Assembly (NCBI RefSeq): GCF_039555335.1 | Contig: NC_092647.1 | Coordinates: 18,199,993 to 18,263,992 of the forward strand | From: Amphiura filiformis | Lineage: Eukaryota > Echinodermata > Ophiuroidea > Amphilepidida > Amphiuridae | DNA: 64,000 nt | Direction: 5' to 3' | Shown here: positions 12,906-24,059 of the stretch, in pieces | How the letters are laid out: each line of letters starts with the position of its first letter | Position numbering within the stretch: the stretch's first letter is position 1 | Position numbers and translations under genes: made by a program | The notes under the pieces: model-generated | What the model was told of the DNA's origin: nothing | Seen by the model: only the letters and a program-made list of their open reading frames with translations | Databases searched by the model: none

Positions 12906-13109
12906 CATCACTTGTTCCCTAAGTTGTAGACAAAAAAAAATTCACTCACTACAAATATCCGCAATCACCCACATCTTGAGTGGAGGGGGGGTGGAGGCTA
13001 CAATTTTGAAGAAAAAAATGCTGATATATTCATCTGATCCTTTGATTCTTTTGAGGAGTGTATTATAACGTGTAACAAGTTGAGACTTTGAAAGGAATTA
13101 TAACATTGG

Positions 13110-13681
13110 CATATACCTTGAGGGCTGGGTTATGAACGTTTGGGCAGTATTTATTGTGGGACATTAGACCACATCAGACATATCGAATTGCATTCTGAAT
13201 ACGAAGAATGTCCTGATGATATCAAATAATTTTGATTTTTTTGAAATTCGGAATGTAATAAACATTTTATGGCAAATGATTAAAAATTGATATTTTTGAT
13301 ATAAACAGAACTCGAAGAAAACTTTATAAATCTGATGATTTATACTTAGAGTGTATGTAGGTGGGATGAAAAGCCGACGATCAATTGAAAATTTTGACCT
13401 TATTGAAGATGTGATTGTTTTCCCAAAAATACCAAAAAAAATATGAAAGGTCAAAACTTTCAATTGATCGTCGGCTTTTCCTCCCAGCTACATACACTTT
13501 AAGAATATATCATTAGATTTATAAAATTTACTTCGAGGACTGTTATCAAGAATGTAAGAAATATCAAATTTTAATAATTTGTCATAAAATTTGTATTATA
13601 TCGTGAATTTCAAAAATGAAAATTATTTGATATCAGAAAGACATTCTTCGTATTCAGAATGCAATTCGATATGTCTGATGC
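13110..13681. mobile_element. Palindromic MITE, family 1, copy 1
   Basis: Long inverted arms contain CACATCAGACATATCGAATTG, CATTCTGAATACGAAGAATG and GATATCAAATAATTTTGATT, and later the inverse of each. The centre contains the GTCGGCTTTT words and an inverted pair around 13390-13470. The right end stops at the word GATATGTCTGATG without the outermost arm, so the copy is truncated. Related copies lie at 18610-19253 (full), 29100-29585 (decayed) and 61186-61796 (diverged). Short ORFs inside are artefacts of the palindrome. Confidence 0.82.
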
Positions 13682-13724
13682 ATAATCAATTAGGGTTAAT
13701 TTCTTGAAAAAATAAAAATGAACT

Positions 13725-13964
13725 CTAATAACCTGTAATTAATTATGCAGATTAAAATTAGAAAAATGCTAAACGTAATATACTTCTATTTTACTTGTAC
13801 TACATATGTACCAAGTCTTAGCTAGATATTCCCGATAGTTACTTAGCAAATCAACTTTGCATAATTGCGAGTATGTAATTAAATCCAGTGGCCTCGCTTT
13901 CAGTTTACTGCTCCGCTAAATTGGAGTTAGCAGAGCCAAACGCCGCCAACGGCGACGAAGTGGT
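13725..13964. mobile_element. MITE, family 2, truncated copy
   Basis: The segment ends with GCCAAACGCCGCCAACGGCG followed by ACGAAGTGG, the terminal repeat of the full copy at 46149-46659. It shares the interior phrase ACTTGTACTACATATGTACC. The left terminal repeat is absent, so this is a partial copy. Confidence 0.7.
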
Positions 13965-13984
13965 CAATCAGGGCTGAATCAGGC

Positions 13985-14256
13985 CTGAGATTAATACAAT
14001 TTTTGAATAGATCGCCCTGCATTACAGCAGATTGCACTAATCACTTGTGTATACTGTATGCCAGCAAACATAGATTGAATACAATACCGCTCTATTCAAA
14101 GATACTTTAAATCTTACAGGTGCGAGTGATATCCTTTCTTTGATATCTATGCATCGGTACCGCGTGAACGTTATAGTGCAGGGTGATATAGTTAAAAATG
14201 TATTCATCTATTGCTATGGTAGTTAATCCGATTAACTACGTTACTTTGACGGCGAA
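13985..14256. mobile_element. MITE, family 3, copy 1 (left end degraded)
   Basis: It shares AGATTGAATACAATACCGCTC, CTTACAGGTGCGAGTGAT and the right terminal repeat TATGGTAGTTAATCCGATTA with the intact copies at 17995-18310 and 42331-42627. The left terminal repeat is not recognisable. Confidence 0.72.
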
Positions 14257-14270
14257 TTTGGTCATTTACA

Positions 14271-14484
14271 AGCTGTATCAAAATGATTTGCACAATGTGG
14301 TTTATGGGCGAGTCTAGTATATCAAAATTCCAACATGATATCCAAATAATTTGTAGATAAATTGCCATAAAAAGTCATAAACTATACATTCTGGACATTT
14401 CAAGAGTTTCCAATGTTGCATTTGGAAAAGGCAGACTTTCAATAAACATCCAAATTAATGGGTACCAATCATTTTGATACAGCT
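14271..14484. mobile_element. Small element bounded by 18-bp inverted repeats
   Basis: AGCTGTATCAAAATGATT at 14271-14288 recurs inverted as AATCATTTTGATACAGCT at 14467-14484. The roughly 180-bp interior is non-coding. This is a probable MITE or MITE fragment; no target duplication is obvious. Confidence 0.5.
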
Positions 14485-15496
14485 AGGACATCCCATTTTT
14501 ATAGTACTTTTTGGTTCAATTTCAAATGTTGTTGCAAAGATTTCTAGGATTCTAGATTTCCCTATTCAAAATCATTTGTCCTCCAAAACGCTAAAACTCT
14601 TCACGAAGGGTAGAACAAAATATTTCTTCCATGAGCAAGGAAATTCACGTAAGTGTTTGTGATTAAGGTCCAGAATTAGCTTTAATATCATAAGCGGACC
14701 TCTAAAAATTGAAACACTTTGGTGGCAAAATTGCACCTTAATTGCACAGCAAAGAAGTAAGGTCATACAGGGGTCAAATGTCAAAATTGTTCAGATCGTG
14801 TTATAAACCACGCCAAAATAATACTCTGATCATTAACTATTCACAAAAAGTATGGTTTGAACTATCTGGAATGTATGGTTCTCGAACTGTTAGCAAAAAG
14901 GTCAAAGGTCGCATTTTGGGCTCCACATTGTGTCAAAACTTTAAAAACGCTGCATAAAAATGGTCTTTAATTTTATGATTTTTGATTCTAATTCAAATAA
15001 AGAATAGTTCGCACGATCAAAGATGTCTCGTTACATAGGTAACCTTTGACCCCTTTGCTGTTAACTCGATAAAACGTCGCAGACAGGCCAAACTATAGCT
15101 TTTCTGACCAAACTGCCAATTGATGCGGGCAATTGACCATGAGCTATTTAGCGATATAACCTATGTATCGATACATTTGAGGGTCACGGGGTGTAAACTA
15201 TTCTGTAATTTGAACTGTTTTCGCAAGACGATTTGAGACTATTTTGATTAACATGATTAAACTCTCGAGCATTAGTTAGCATTTGTAGATTTTGACCACC
15301 GTGACTGTCGAAACCAACATGCGACCTTTGACCTTTTGCTTATAATTTAAGAACCACACGTCACAGATAGACTAAACTAGGCCTATACTTTGTTAATTGA
15401 CCAGAGGAATACTTAAAGGCGGGTTTGAACAAGATATGAATTTTCTATGACCTTTTAGAGCACGGTTTTTCTGGTATTTCAAGGTCATCATCATAT
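14485..15496. other. Non-coding stretch, no gene recognised
   Basis: No ORF here resembles a protein. Scattered AGGTCA and GGGTCA words occur (14761-14776, 14903-14909, 15180s), but without the regular spacing seen in the satellite. Confidence 0.4.
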
Positions 15497-15962
15497 ACTA
15501 TCGTGTGCAAATTCGAAGCCCCGGGGGGGGGCACTCAACACAAATGACCATATGGGTATGCTCTTCCGGAAACACCCCCCTTTTTGGATTTCACAGCTCC
15601 GAAAAGCTCCGAAAGACCCCATATATTTGTCCAAAATAGAGCTCCGAAAGACCCTTAAGTTTGATAATTTCAGCTCTAAAAGACCCAAATTTGCTCATTC
15701 CTCATATTTCTGGGTTTTTTTTAAGGCGATTTTCAACTAAAAAGCCAAGAAAGACCCCTGATTTTGACTGTTCGCAGCTCCAAACGTCCCCATTTTACTT
15801 GTTCGCAGCCCGGTTGAGCTCCAAAAGACCCCCTTTTGCCGGTACGCCGTCAGCTCCCAAAGACCCAACACCTCAAACTTCCGGGGGAACATACCCACAA
15901 AAAATGTTTGATGTCCACCCCCCTTACTCGAGATCTCTAGCTTCGAATTTGCACACGATAGT
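15497..15962. mobile_element. MITE with minisatellite core and 23-bp perfect terminal inverted repeats
   Basis: ACTATCGTGTGCAAATTCGA (15497 onward, 23 bp in all) is exactly inverted at 15940-15962. The interior is a degenerate tandem repeat of a GCTCCGAAAGACCCC-type unit (15590-15870) bounded by GGGGG and CCCCC runs. The ORFs at 15491-16008 are read-through of this repeat. Confidence 0.72.
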
Positions 15963-16143
15963 TATGCATTCGATATGTGAAGCTATCGGTGAGCAAATTC
16001 TTGGCTAGACTTCTCGAGCAACCCCTCGGGTTCGAAGCTCGAGTTCTTGAGCCCTGAGTAACACCCGCGTGGAGTGAGTTAAACTGTGTCTCAATTATCG
16101 TGTAAAATACAGAGTTCATTTAAAAAGAAAATAAAGTACTCAC

Positions 16144-16291
16144 CACTTGAGTCAAGGAAGTAAGGTTTGAAGCCACCAAATGAACAATCATTAAAAGACA
16201 CACAAAAAAGGCACATAAACGGGCAGGAGAAGCCATCATGTCGGACCAACACCGTAAGTAAAATCAGGAGGGTGAAAGTGCATAGGAACAA
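16144..16291 (-). CDS. Possible first coding exon with signal peptide (weak)
   Basis: A minus-strand ATG at 16291 opens MFLCTFTLLILLTVLVRHDG, a classical hydrophobic signal sequence. A Cys/Phe-rich stretch (FSCPFMCLFC, FNDCSF) follows, and a near-ideal donor GTGAGTAC comes after 16144, leaving phase 1. Against it, the first ~30 bases of the exon and its upstream sequence belong to a dispersed repeat also found inverted at about 47760-47845, and no matching downstream exon is seen. It cannot join directly to the exon at 1938, which needs phase 0. Treat as a candidate only. Confidence 0.25.
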
Positions 16292-16335
16292 TGCCGGAAA
16301 CTACGTCACGCTATTGTTCGACCTAGGCTACATAT
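16255..16335. repeat. Dispersed repeat, inverted partner at 47760-47845
   Basis: AGGAGGGTGAAAGTGCATAG, GAACAATGCCGGAAACTACG and TCACGCTATTGTTCGA occur here. They recur as the inverse complement at about 47760-47845 with few changes. Confidence 0.65.
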
Positions 16336-16879
16336 TTTTTAACGCATGCGTGTTCGTCAATACAGCTTTAGTCTCCTCCACCTTCGCAACACGGTACGTG
16401 GAGTGACTGGAATCACACTGACGGCTATGGCAAGCCAAGGGGTCCGAAAGCGTGGAACTGCTACGCGTAGCTTCTTTCTCGTTACGAGCAGCTGTTTGAC
16501 CAATCAAAATAGTCAAATTTAATCACGTGGTTGGGTCGTTAGCTGCGCGTAGTATAGTGCTAGGTATCCTCTTTCACAATTATTATCTTGTAATTAATTT
16601 ACGAAATTAGCATAGATAACGAGCGGGTAAGGAGGCCAAATCACAGCACGTGTCAAGAGAACATGTTGCTAATGCCTGGCTAAAATGACACAAAGCATAT
16701 TTATTTAGTATTTCCAAGTTTACACCGTGTTTAATAGCAAGTAACTTTATACTCGGGCTGTATTAGCGGTGCAGGGATATGAAGGTCAAACAACAACTAC
16801 TACTGATGTAAAGCGCTGTGTAAAGATATTGCAGGGAAAGCGATATCACATGCCACTGTGTAAATATGGAGAGAGTAAA
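16336..16879. other. Non-coding stretch, no gene recognised
   Basis: No protein-like ORF is seen. The words CTGCGCGTAG and ACGAGAAAGAAGCT near 16470-16550 recur inverted near 17385-17410, suggesting that the 16880 MITE sits inside an older inverted-repeat element spanning about 16430-17440. Confidence 0.4.
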
Positions 16880-17205
16880 ATGGGTCATCATTTTTCCGGA
16901 ACGGGGGGGGGGGTTCCTAAATTTACAAAAAGTCGGCGTCAATAAATTGCGGCCCTCACTATTTCGGCATCAAAATGTTATGACCCCCGACTCCCACCAC
17001 CGATACACCTTACCCCCTAGACAGGCTAAAATTGTATTGAAATCAGTCTTTTTGAATACAATAAACACACTATCTGTAGTCATCTTGTGACTCCCTACAT
17101 TTTGTTATTATCAATTTATGACCACTCGCCCTTATTTTGCTTTCCAAAAAATTATGACCCCCTATATTTGGGACCCCCTTCCGAAGAAAATGATAGCCCC
17201 CTAAA
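16880..17205. mobile_element. MITE with G-rich ends, relative of the element at 51665
   Basis: The left end TCATCATTTTTCCGGAACGG plus a G run, and the right end CCCCTTCCGAAGAAAATGAT followed by AGCCCCC, form imperfect inverted repeats. The same right-end sequence terminates the element at 51665-52143. Confidence 0.6.
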
Positions 17206-17994
17206 TATAGAACAATCATCATTCTGTTCAGATATTACTTTAATAGCACCTATACCATTTTGCTGATATACTACAGATATTTTCATTTACAAAAATTAAC
17301 AACGTAATATTTGTGAGAGAGGATATTTACATCAGCTCCACGTGTTTAAAACCGCGAATCTGATTGGTTAATAAGCTGCACGTAACGAGAAAGAAGCTGC
17401 GCGTAGCTAGTCCCACGTTCTGAGCCGCTTAGCTTGCCATAGACGGCGGAGGAGAATACTAGCTGGTCAAACAGTTTAATTCTATCAAGCATATAATACC
17501 TAAGCAATCATCGTCATTTGATCTATTTACTCACAGAATATATTGTATACTCAAAATATAATTTTAAAATAGTAAACCTGTTAACTTATATATTTGTGTA
17601 CTAAAATATAAGGACACGTGATGTCGAAGACAAAATGGCCGCTAATCCGCCTATTGTCTAGACCTAGGATACATATTTCAACAGAGGGCAGCAGTCTAGG
17701 ATGCCTATCCCTTTGTCTATTATTCCTGGTAAAATCAGTAAAATACGTTGCAGAAGTATTGCTAGATTTTGCAGCGCAAGCGCGGTGTTTAAAATCGAAT
17801 AAGCGCCCAATATCTACCTATTAAATTGCAGAATGCAGAATGATGAGAAAATAAACGAACAATATTCTTGGGCGAAATCCCGCATCGTTGGCAATACGGC
17901 ACCCTCATTCACCTTGTCGTGTGCTTCGTGACCTTGGAGCGGGATATTTGAATATCTAAATTGACCACATTCCAGTTGCCAAGATTTTGTTACT
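17206..17994. other. Non-coding stretch, no gene recognised
   Basis: AT-rich sequence with no convincing exon. The 68-codon ORF at 17618 has no start or splice context. Confidence 0.4.
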
Positions 17995-18310
17995 ATACGC
18001 TGGCGAAGTTACGTAATTAATCGGATTAACTACCATAGCAATAGGTACAAACAATTTTGAATATACCGCGCTGCACTACAAGCAGGTTGCACTCATCACC
18101 TGTCGTCAATCATATAATAGATTGAATACAATACCGCTCTTTTCAAAGAGACTAATCTTACAGGTGCAAGTGATTAGCATTTCTTTGACATCTATGGTTC
18201 AATGCAGAGGTACTGCATGAACGTAGTAGTGCAGCGCGATATAATCAAAAATTGTTTGTACCTATTGCTATGGTAGTTAATCCGATTATTACGTAACTTC
18301 GCCAGCGTAT
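17995..18310. mobile_element. MITE, family 3, intact copy
   Basis: The arms of about 65 bp are nearly perfect inverses: ATACGCTGGCGAAGTTACGT, TCGGATTAACTACCATAGCA, ATAGGTACAAACAATTTT. The interior (about 185 bp) has no ORF. The outer bases TA on both sides could be a TA duplication. Confidence 0.82.
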
Positions 18311-18609
18311 TGACAATAACATTTTGACAACATTATTAAGATGTTGTAGTGTTTTTCATATAAACGTTTTAAAATGTTTTCATGACCTTTATATAAATAT
18401 AGCACGACATTTCAATGTTATTAAAACGTTTTGACCAAAACCAAAACGCGTTTATAACGTTTTAAAAAATGTCTGTATTATTCAATAATATGCAAATCAT
18501 TCAATCAAGGCGATGAACGTTATTACTACAATTGTGCCAGAAACACTAGCTATTATTCCAATAATTTCGGATAATAATATAAAATATATGTTGGAAATCA
18601 GTCTGGCTA

Positions 18610-19253
18610 AAGGGATGTGGTATGAACGTTTGGACAGTATTTATTGTGGGACATTAGAGCACATCAGACATATCGAATTGCATTCTGAATACGAAGAATG
18701 TAATCAAATAATTTTGATTTTTTTGAAATTCGCAATGTAATACACATTTTATGGCAAATGATTAAAAATTGATATTTTTGATATTTAACAGTACTCGAAG
18801 TAAACTTAATAAATCTGATGATTTATACTTAAAGTGTATGTAGGTGGGATGAAAAGCCGACAATCAATTGAAAATTTTGACCTTTTGTATTGAAGATATG
18901 GATATTTTTCCCAAAACACCAACAACAAAAAAGGTCTTTTGGGGAAAAAATCCATATGAAAGGTCAAAATTTTCAATTGATGGTCGGCTTTTCCTCCCAG
19001 CTACATACACTTTAAGAATATATCATTAGATTTATAAAATTTACTTCGATGACTGTTATATATCAAAAATGTGAAAAATATCAAGTTTTAATAATTTGTC
19101 ATAAAATTTGTATTATATCGTGAATTTCAAAAAATGAAAATTATTTGATATCAGAAAGACGTTCTTCAGAATGCAATTCGATATGTCTGATGTGCTCTCA
19201 TGTCCCACAAACAATACTGTCGAAACGCTCAAAACGCTAATTCCAGATCCCTT
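18610..19253. mobile_element. Palindromic MITE, family 1, full copy
   Basis: The left end AAAGGGATGTGGTATGAACG with CAGTATTTATTGTGGGACAT pairs with the right end ATGTCCCACAAACAATACTG ... CCAGATCCCTT. The arms are about 280 bp each around a short centre. TTAA-like sequence flanks the right end. The ORF at 18513-18740 reads into the left arm and is not a gene. Confidence 0.85.
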
Positions 19254-19329
19254 AATAAATCAAGCACACCTACGTCTCAAATGGGCGAGAAAACCGTGCC
19301 ACTGGCAATAGTACATTCTTTTTTAGGTG

Positions 19330-19470
19330 CTGCTTGACCTTTGCAAGAATGGAGCGGTAAATTTGAATACAAAAAAACGAACGCACTTCACAGGCCAATT
19401 GTGACGTTACTGTTTGTATTCACTGGACCATGCAATATTGCCACGGGTGTTTTTGCGTGGAGCAATTCCT
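19330..19470. repeat. Diverged copy of the sequence upstream of the secreted-protein gene
   Basis: Similar in order and wording to 29740-29885: AATTTGAATA..AAA..CGAACGCAC, then TTGTGACGTTACT, then CATTGGACCA and GCCA.GGTGTTTT.GTG. The copy at 29740 directly precedes the ATG of the secreted-protein gene, so this could be a duplicated promoter/5' region or a dispersed repeat used as one. Confidence 0.5.
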
Positions 19471-19654
19471 GGAGAAGGCAATCCCTAATATGCATGTGCC
19501 GCATTCTTATTAAAATTAGCCATTGTGTTAATAAGGACTGTGATTGAGACTAGTAAGAAAACGTGTTCATACTTGGTCATCGACAGTTGGTTTTGTCAAT
19601 TTGATTCCTCTTATCCAATCAAAAATGTTTTTATATAGATAGAGAACTAACTAA

Positions 19655-19805
19655 CAGCTTTTGGTAATGGCAAAGAACTCAGGACAAGGCCGTCTAAACC
19701 ACAGATAAGGCGCCTTATCCCTAGATAAGGGATGTAAACCCAAGCATGCCAAGATAAGGCAGTTTAAACCCCATATAAGAGACATGAACCCCAGATAAGG
19801 CGGAA
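19655..19805. repeat. AGATAAGGC minisatellite
   Basis: Six or so degenerate copies of CC(C/A)AGATAAGGC / CCTTATC words occur in both orientations, giving partial hairpins. Confidence 0.6.
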
Positions 19806-19862
19806 ATGACACACTTATGCTTCTGCTCTCATTCAAAAATCACATTTACACTCTACCAAATG

Positions 19863-20335
19863 GGGGCCATCTTGGATTTCTGAGCAAAAATTATGTTGTA
19901 ACGTCAAATTAATGTCAGATTCTGATTTCTTGGGGTCGACTTACCGGAAAAAGTGTCTTTGTACACGATTTTAGGTAATCTGGTTCAAAACTTATTTTTT
20001 CAAGATGGCGCCGGCGGCCACCATCTTGGATTTCTGGGTAAATATGAGTTCGTAATGTCAAAGTAATGTCAAATTTGAAATCCTTGTGGTCGACTTATCC
20101 AAAAAAGTGTCTTTGTACACGATTTTAGGTCCTCTTGTTCAAAACTAAATTTTTCAAGATGGTGCCGGCCACCATCTTGGATTTCTGGGTGAAAATGATG
20201 CCGTAATGTCAAACTAATGTCAGAATCGGAATCCTTGTACTCGACATATCCGAAAAAGTGTCTTTGTGCATGATTATAGGTGCTCTGGTTCAAAACTTTT
20301 TTCAAAATGGTGGCGGCGGCCATTTTGGATTTTGG
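19863..20335. repeat. Three tandem ~155-bp units with paired AAGATGG/CCATCTT sites
   Basis: Each unit reads CCACCATCTTGGATTTCTG, then a stretch with GTAATGTCAAA.TAATGTCA, then AAAAAGTGTCTTTGTACACGA and TTTTTCAAGATGG. Unit boundaries juxtapose CAAGATGGCGCC and GGCGGCCACCATCTTG, an inverted pair resembling the AAGATGGCGGC core recognised by YY1-type zinc-finger factors. Function is not established. Confidence 0.72.
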
Positions 20336-20393
20336 CCTCTAGCGAAAAATGCCGGGATTTTCGCGAGGGACATGGTGGCTATTTTTTTTCTAA

Positions 20394-20560
20394 TTGGCAG
20401 TGTTGTAGTCGAGTCCTCATCATCCGAGTCCGAGTCCGAGTCCTTGGTGTCCGAGTCCAAGTCCGAGTCCGAGTCCCTGCCAATTTCTGATGTCCGAGTC
20501 CGAGTCCTCAATGTTCGAGTCCGAGTCCGAGTCCGAGTCCTTATGTATCAAATTCAAGCC
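20394..20560. repeat. (GAGTCC)n array, left part of a split MITE
   Basis: The array starts with GGCAGTGTTGTAGTCGAGTCC and runs as GAGTCC/GAGTCCAA hexamers. The other part lies at 23695-23870 in the same strand orientation and ends CCTCCAACACTGC, the inverse of the start. The two parts read as one minisatellite-core MITE interrupted by about 3.1 kb. Confidence 0.7.
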
Positions 20561-20591
20561 CCGGGGTTTTCACCAATACTTTATCAACGTA

Positions 20592-22708
20592 GGTATATGG
20601 TCAATTCCAGCGAAAGCGGGACAAAATTCTCTCTATGTTAACTTTCCACTTTAAAATGTCGTTAATAAAGGAAATCACGTTATTGATGGAGCATATCATG
20701 TCACGTCCAATGTGCTCTCTTTGTGCATATAGGCCTTTACTAGCAAGTCATACCAGGGTACAAGTTATGATAGCTTAAATGAATTGGCGTTACCCACGAA
20801 TTCAAAGATAAAGCACCATATATGTCATTGAATGTCCTTCAATCAAAATGAAATTATTACCGTTAGAAAGACGTTTGCATGATCTCTCATCATGTGGAAA
20901 ACGATTGAATTCCATCAAAGTTTGTGGACTCTAGAGGCCATTAAGTCAATTTGGCTAATAATTTTGTTACCCGCGTATCAAAAATAAAATGATCGTTCTG
21001 AAAAATGTTAAGTGAATATGCCATAAATGACTATATCATGAAACAAAGTTTCGTTCTATAATTCTGAGGTCCAAGTGATTATTTTATGCAAATACGTTTT
21101 ACCCATAAAATTCCATAAAATCAAATTTGACGTTACCCACGTATCAACTGTTACCCACGAGTCCAGCAAATATAATTGCCATAACTTAAATTAACATTTA
21201 ATGACTTTGGACACTGAATTTAGTTTGACAAGCGCTTAAAATTGTAAATCGTAAAAATACGTTCACCGCTTTAAAAAAGAATCTACGACGGTTTAAACTT
21301 TTGTTACCCACGAATCCCGAATAGATGCTAACCTTGAAAAATAAGGAGATTGTTTATTTTAAGTTTAAATTAGCACATATTCAAGCCATGGGTATGCTAT
21401 AATTTTGACAGTACTTACAGTTTATACACCTAAGAAACGCAAACCCCAAACGGTACTATAGTACTTATAGCTTTACCCACGAATTCGGCGTTACCCACGA
21501 ATCCAAGGATTTACTCGTAAATTATATGTTTCTTATGCATCTTAACATTTTGAAAACATGCGAAATAGGTTCCAAAACAGTCCTGTTTAATAGCGTCCTC
21601 TTGAAGGTATACTGAAGCTGCATCATGAAGTTTTGATTGATTATCCGAAATTACCATGTTTTGGGTAAATGCAATTGGTTAGAGAAACAGGAATCATTGA
21701 AACACAATGGAGGAATAACCGCATGGTGGTTTCCAACGTTCTGTAATATTTTCTATTTTGCCGCTTACCAATACATACCTTCAAATATGTGTTACCCACG
21801 AACATTTTGGTTACCCACGAATCCCTACTTAAATTATAGTTAACAATGTATTGATAGTGTTTTTAGTTCATAGGAACTGTCAAACACAAGTTAATAGAAT
21901 ATTGCTGCATGAAAATATGGAATGATTTTACTAAAATAATAATATAAAACTGTTTGCTCTGTCTATTTAAATTTGGCAACTTCATTATTCTCAAAATTTT
22001 TATACCCAAAATGCCATAATGATCCATTCTAAATATTCCATGTAGTCTGTATTTTGATTAAAATTCATTTTAGTGCCATTGCAGTCTGAATTATTGACAT
22101 ACGGAAAAGTATTTTTTTTTATTAACAAAAATTAATAGGAATTGCTATTTTCCAGACGCTGTTACCCACGAATCCATCCGAGATCCTCATCCTGAGACGA
22201 GATACAAAATCTAACTTTATATTTATATGAAGCATTTATTCTAATCTTTCGAAATAATACAGTAATGTTAAATGACAGCCACTTTGGAAAGAGTTCGAAG
22301 AATTGACACAATCTTAACTGTACACCTGGTTCTTTCTTTAAATTTGTAATAACCAAAATATTTCTTTGTAGATATATGTAATAAAATTCTATTTTACGTT
22401 CAAAGTCTTCACCGATTTCTAGTGTATATGAGTCACACATAAAATATTGAAAGATATTAAAGAAAGTGAAATTTTATGGCGTACAACAGGTGAAAAATGC
22501 TTGGATTCGTGGGTAACATGCATATGCGCATTTAACACTTTATTTGGTCTAGCAAGAAAAGTTATTTTTCAATCCGATGGCACTTCCACCTGATGATTCA
22601 CTAGACATGATCGTCTCATTTGATAAGTCTAGAATTGAAAAGGAAAACATTTTCAAAATGGCCCCCAGAGAGAATTTTGGCCCGCTTTGGCTGGAATTGA
22701 CCATATAC
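20592..22708. mobile_element. 2.1-kb element with 43-bp inverted repeats and 11 interspersed GTTACCCACGAATCC motifs
   Basis: GGTATATGGTCAATTCCAGC (20592 onward) pairs with GCTGGAATTGACCATATA near 22690-22708; the arms match over about 43 bases. The AT-rich interior has no credible ORF but carries the motif at 20789, 20966, 21132, 21150, 21303, 21473, 21490, 21791, 21810 and 22161 on the plus strand and at 22503 on the minus strand. Spacing is irregular, so it is not a tandem repeat. Dispersed subterminal motifs in other DNA transposons bind transposase; that role here is inferred. Confidence 0.62.
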
Positions 22709-22787
22709 TTAACCAGAATTTTAGTTCTATATTATATTCTTGTAAGTACATAATTTGCTAGTCATACCTAGCATGCCAGGTATTGTT

Positions 22788-23060
22788 TTGGGGCTGTGCA
22801 ATAATTATGCGGAGCCCAGGGAGGTGAAATTACAAAAATGCTTATCCCTCTTGGCCTGCCAAAATCGCTTGCCCCCCCAGCCTGCCAAAAATCTTTGCAC
22901 CCCCCCTTTGCACATGCCATTTTGGGGATCCCAATTTACAAACCTTAAATCAGGCATGAGAATTTTTCTGCTTTTACGGGATTTCCTGCTTTTTTGAGGT
23001 CCAAATTTCTGTTTTTGGCCTTTTTTCGTGCTTCTGGCTTTTTCAAATTTTTCAGGTTTT
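22788..23060. mobile_element. Partial MITE with CCAAAAATC..GCCCCCC minisatellite
   Basis: GGGGCTGTGCAATAATTATG starts the element. GCCTGCCAAAAATC(G/T)(C/T)TTGC plus C-runs follows. Full relatives with both ends are at 55792-56272 and 57897-58404. The right terminal repeat is missing here. Confidence 0.65.
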
Positions 23061-23694
23061 TTCATGGATGATCATAATATATATTATTCCGGGGGTGGGG
23101 GTCATGCACTCACATGTAAGGTGGTACGGGTATGTGCGGCGGTCAAGGGTCCCTTTTTCAGGCTCTCCGGCAGTTCGTTAAGACCCGCATTTGCATCATA
23201 CTACAGTTAATTGAGCCTAACACTCTGAAAATTGTATATAGCTCTTTAGATCAAATTTGGAAACATTTTGAATTTGTTAGCTCAAAGCCTATAATTTGGC
23301 CCAATTTTAGTTCACAGATCTCCACAAAAATGTTGAAATTTCAGTTCATCAAGCCCCTATTTTGCCCCCAAATCAGTTCTAAGTTCCCAAAGTTCGGTGC
23401 CGCACACCCAAAATTTAACTTTAGTCCATCAGGGTATTATTATTTTTTATTCATGTACATTCTAGACTTGCGTCTAAACAAAGCACTCATGTCAAAACAA
23501 ACAATTATGATTAAAATCCATTTAACCAATTAAAGATATAACTGAAAACAATCTTGCTTTTTGGTTATACTTTTATTTACAAACTGAATTTATTTGCATG
23601 CAAAATTACTTAAATTAATCATGTGATGTGATCATTGATCAAGCATAAGAAGTTTACAATGATCGAAAATAAAGGACCTAAAAAGACCCTATTT
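23061..23694. other. Non-coding, GACCC-type repeat remnant
   Basis: The region begins CCGGGGGTGGGGGTCATG and includes scattered AAGACCC/GGTCC words like the core at 15590-15870. The 133-codon ORF at 23132 lies in this repeat and has no recognisable domain. Confidence 0.4.
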
Positions 23695-23870
23695 TGCCGG
23701 ACTCGAGGAGGACTCGAAGCCGAGTCCCCGAGTCCTTGGGGTCCGAGTCCGAGTCCGAGTCCTTAGCTTCCGAGTCCAAGTCCGAGTCCGAGTCCTTGAA
23801 AAAAGGACTCGAGTCCGGACTCGAGTCCGAGTCCGAGTCCCGAGTCCTCCAACACTGCTAATTGGTCCAT
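23695..23870. repeat. (GAGTCC)n array, right part of a split MITE
   Basis: GAGTCC hexamers, some as palindromic GGACTCGAGTCC, end in GAGTCCTCCAACACTGC. This is the partner of 20394-20560. Confidence 0.7.
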
Positions 23871-24059
23871 AGAAGTCGAATCAATCGTCAAACCTTACTA
23901 GCCAGAGAGTGGTCACCAAATTGAACTTGGCATTGATAATGTAGCTTCTGAGTTGTGGAAGGCAACTAGCCTGAGTCCCTCGGCCCCAATCTCGAAACAA
24001 TAAACATGGCGGCGCAAAATGGCGTATCAGTTGAAGGACTGGTGAATCAAGTCTAGAAG

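Noticed and set aside
20258..20641. Ser/Glu-rich (SESESES) ORF of 127 codons
   Set aside because: It is a translation of the (GAGTCC)n microsatellite.
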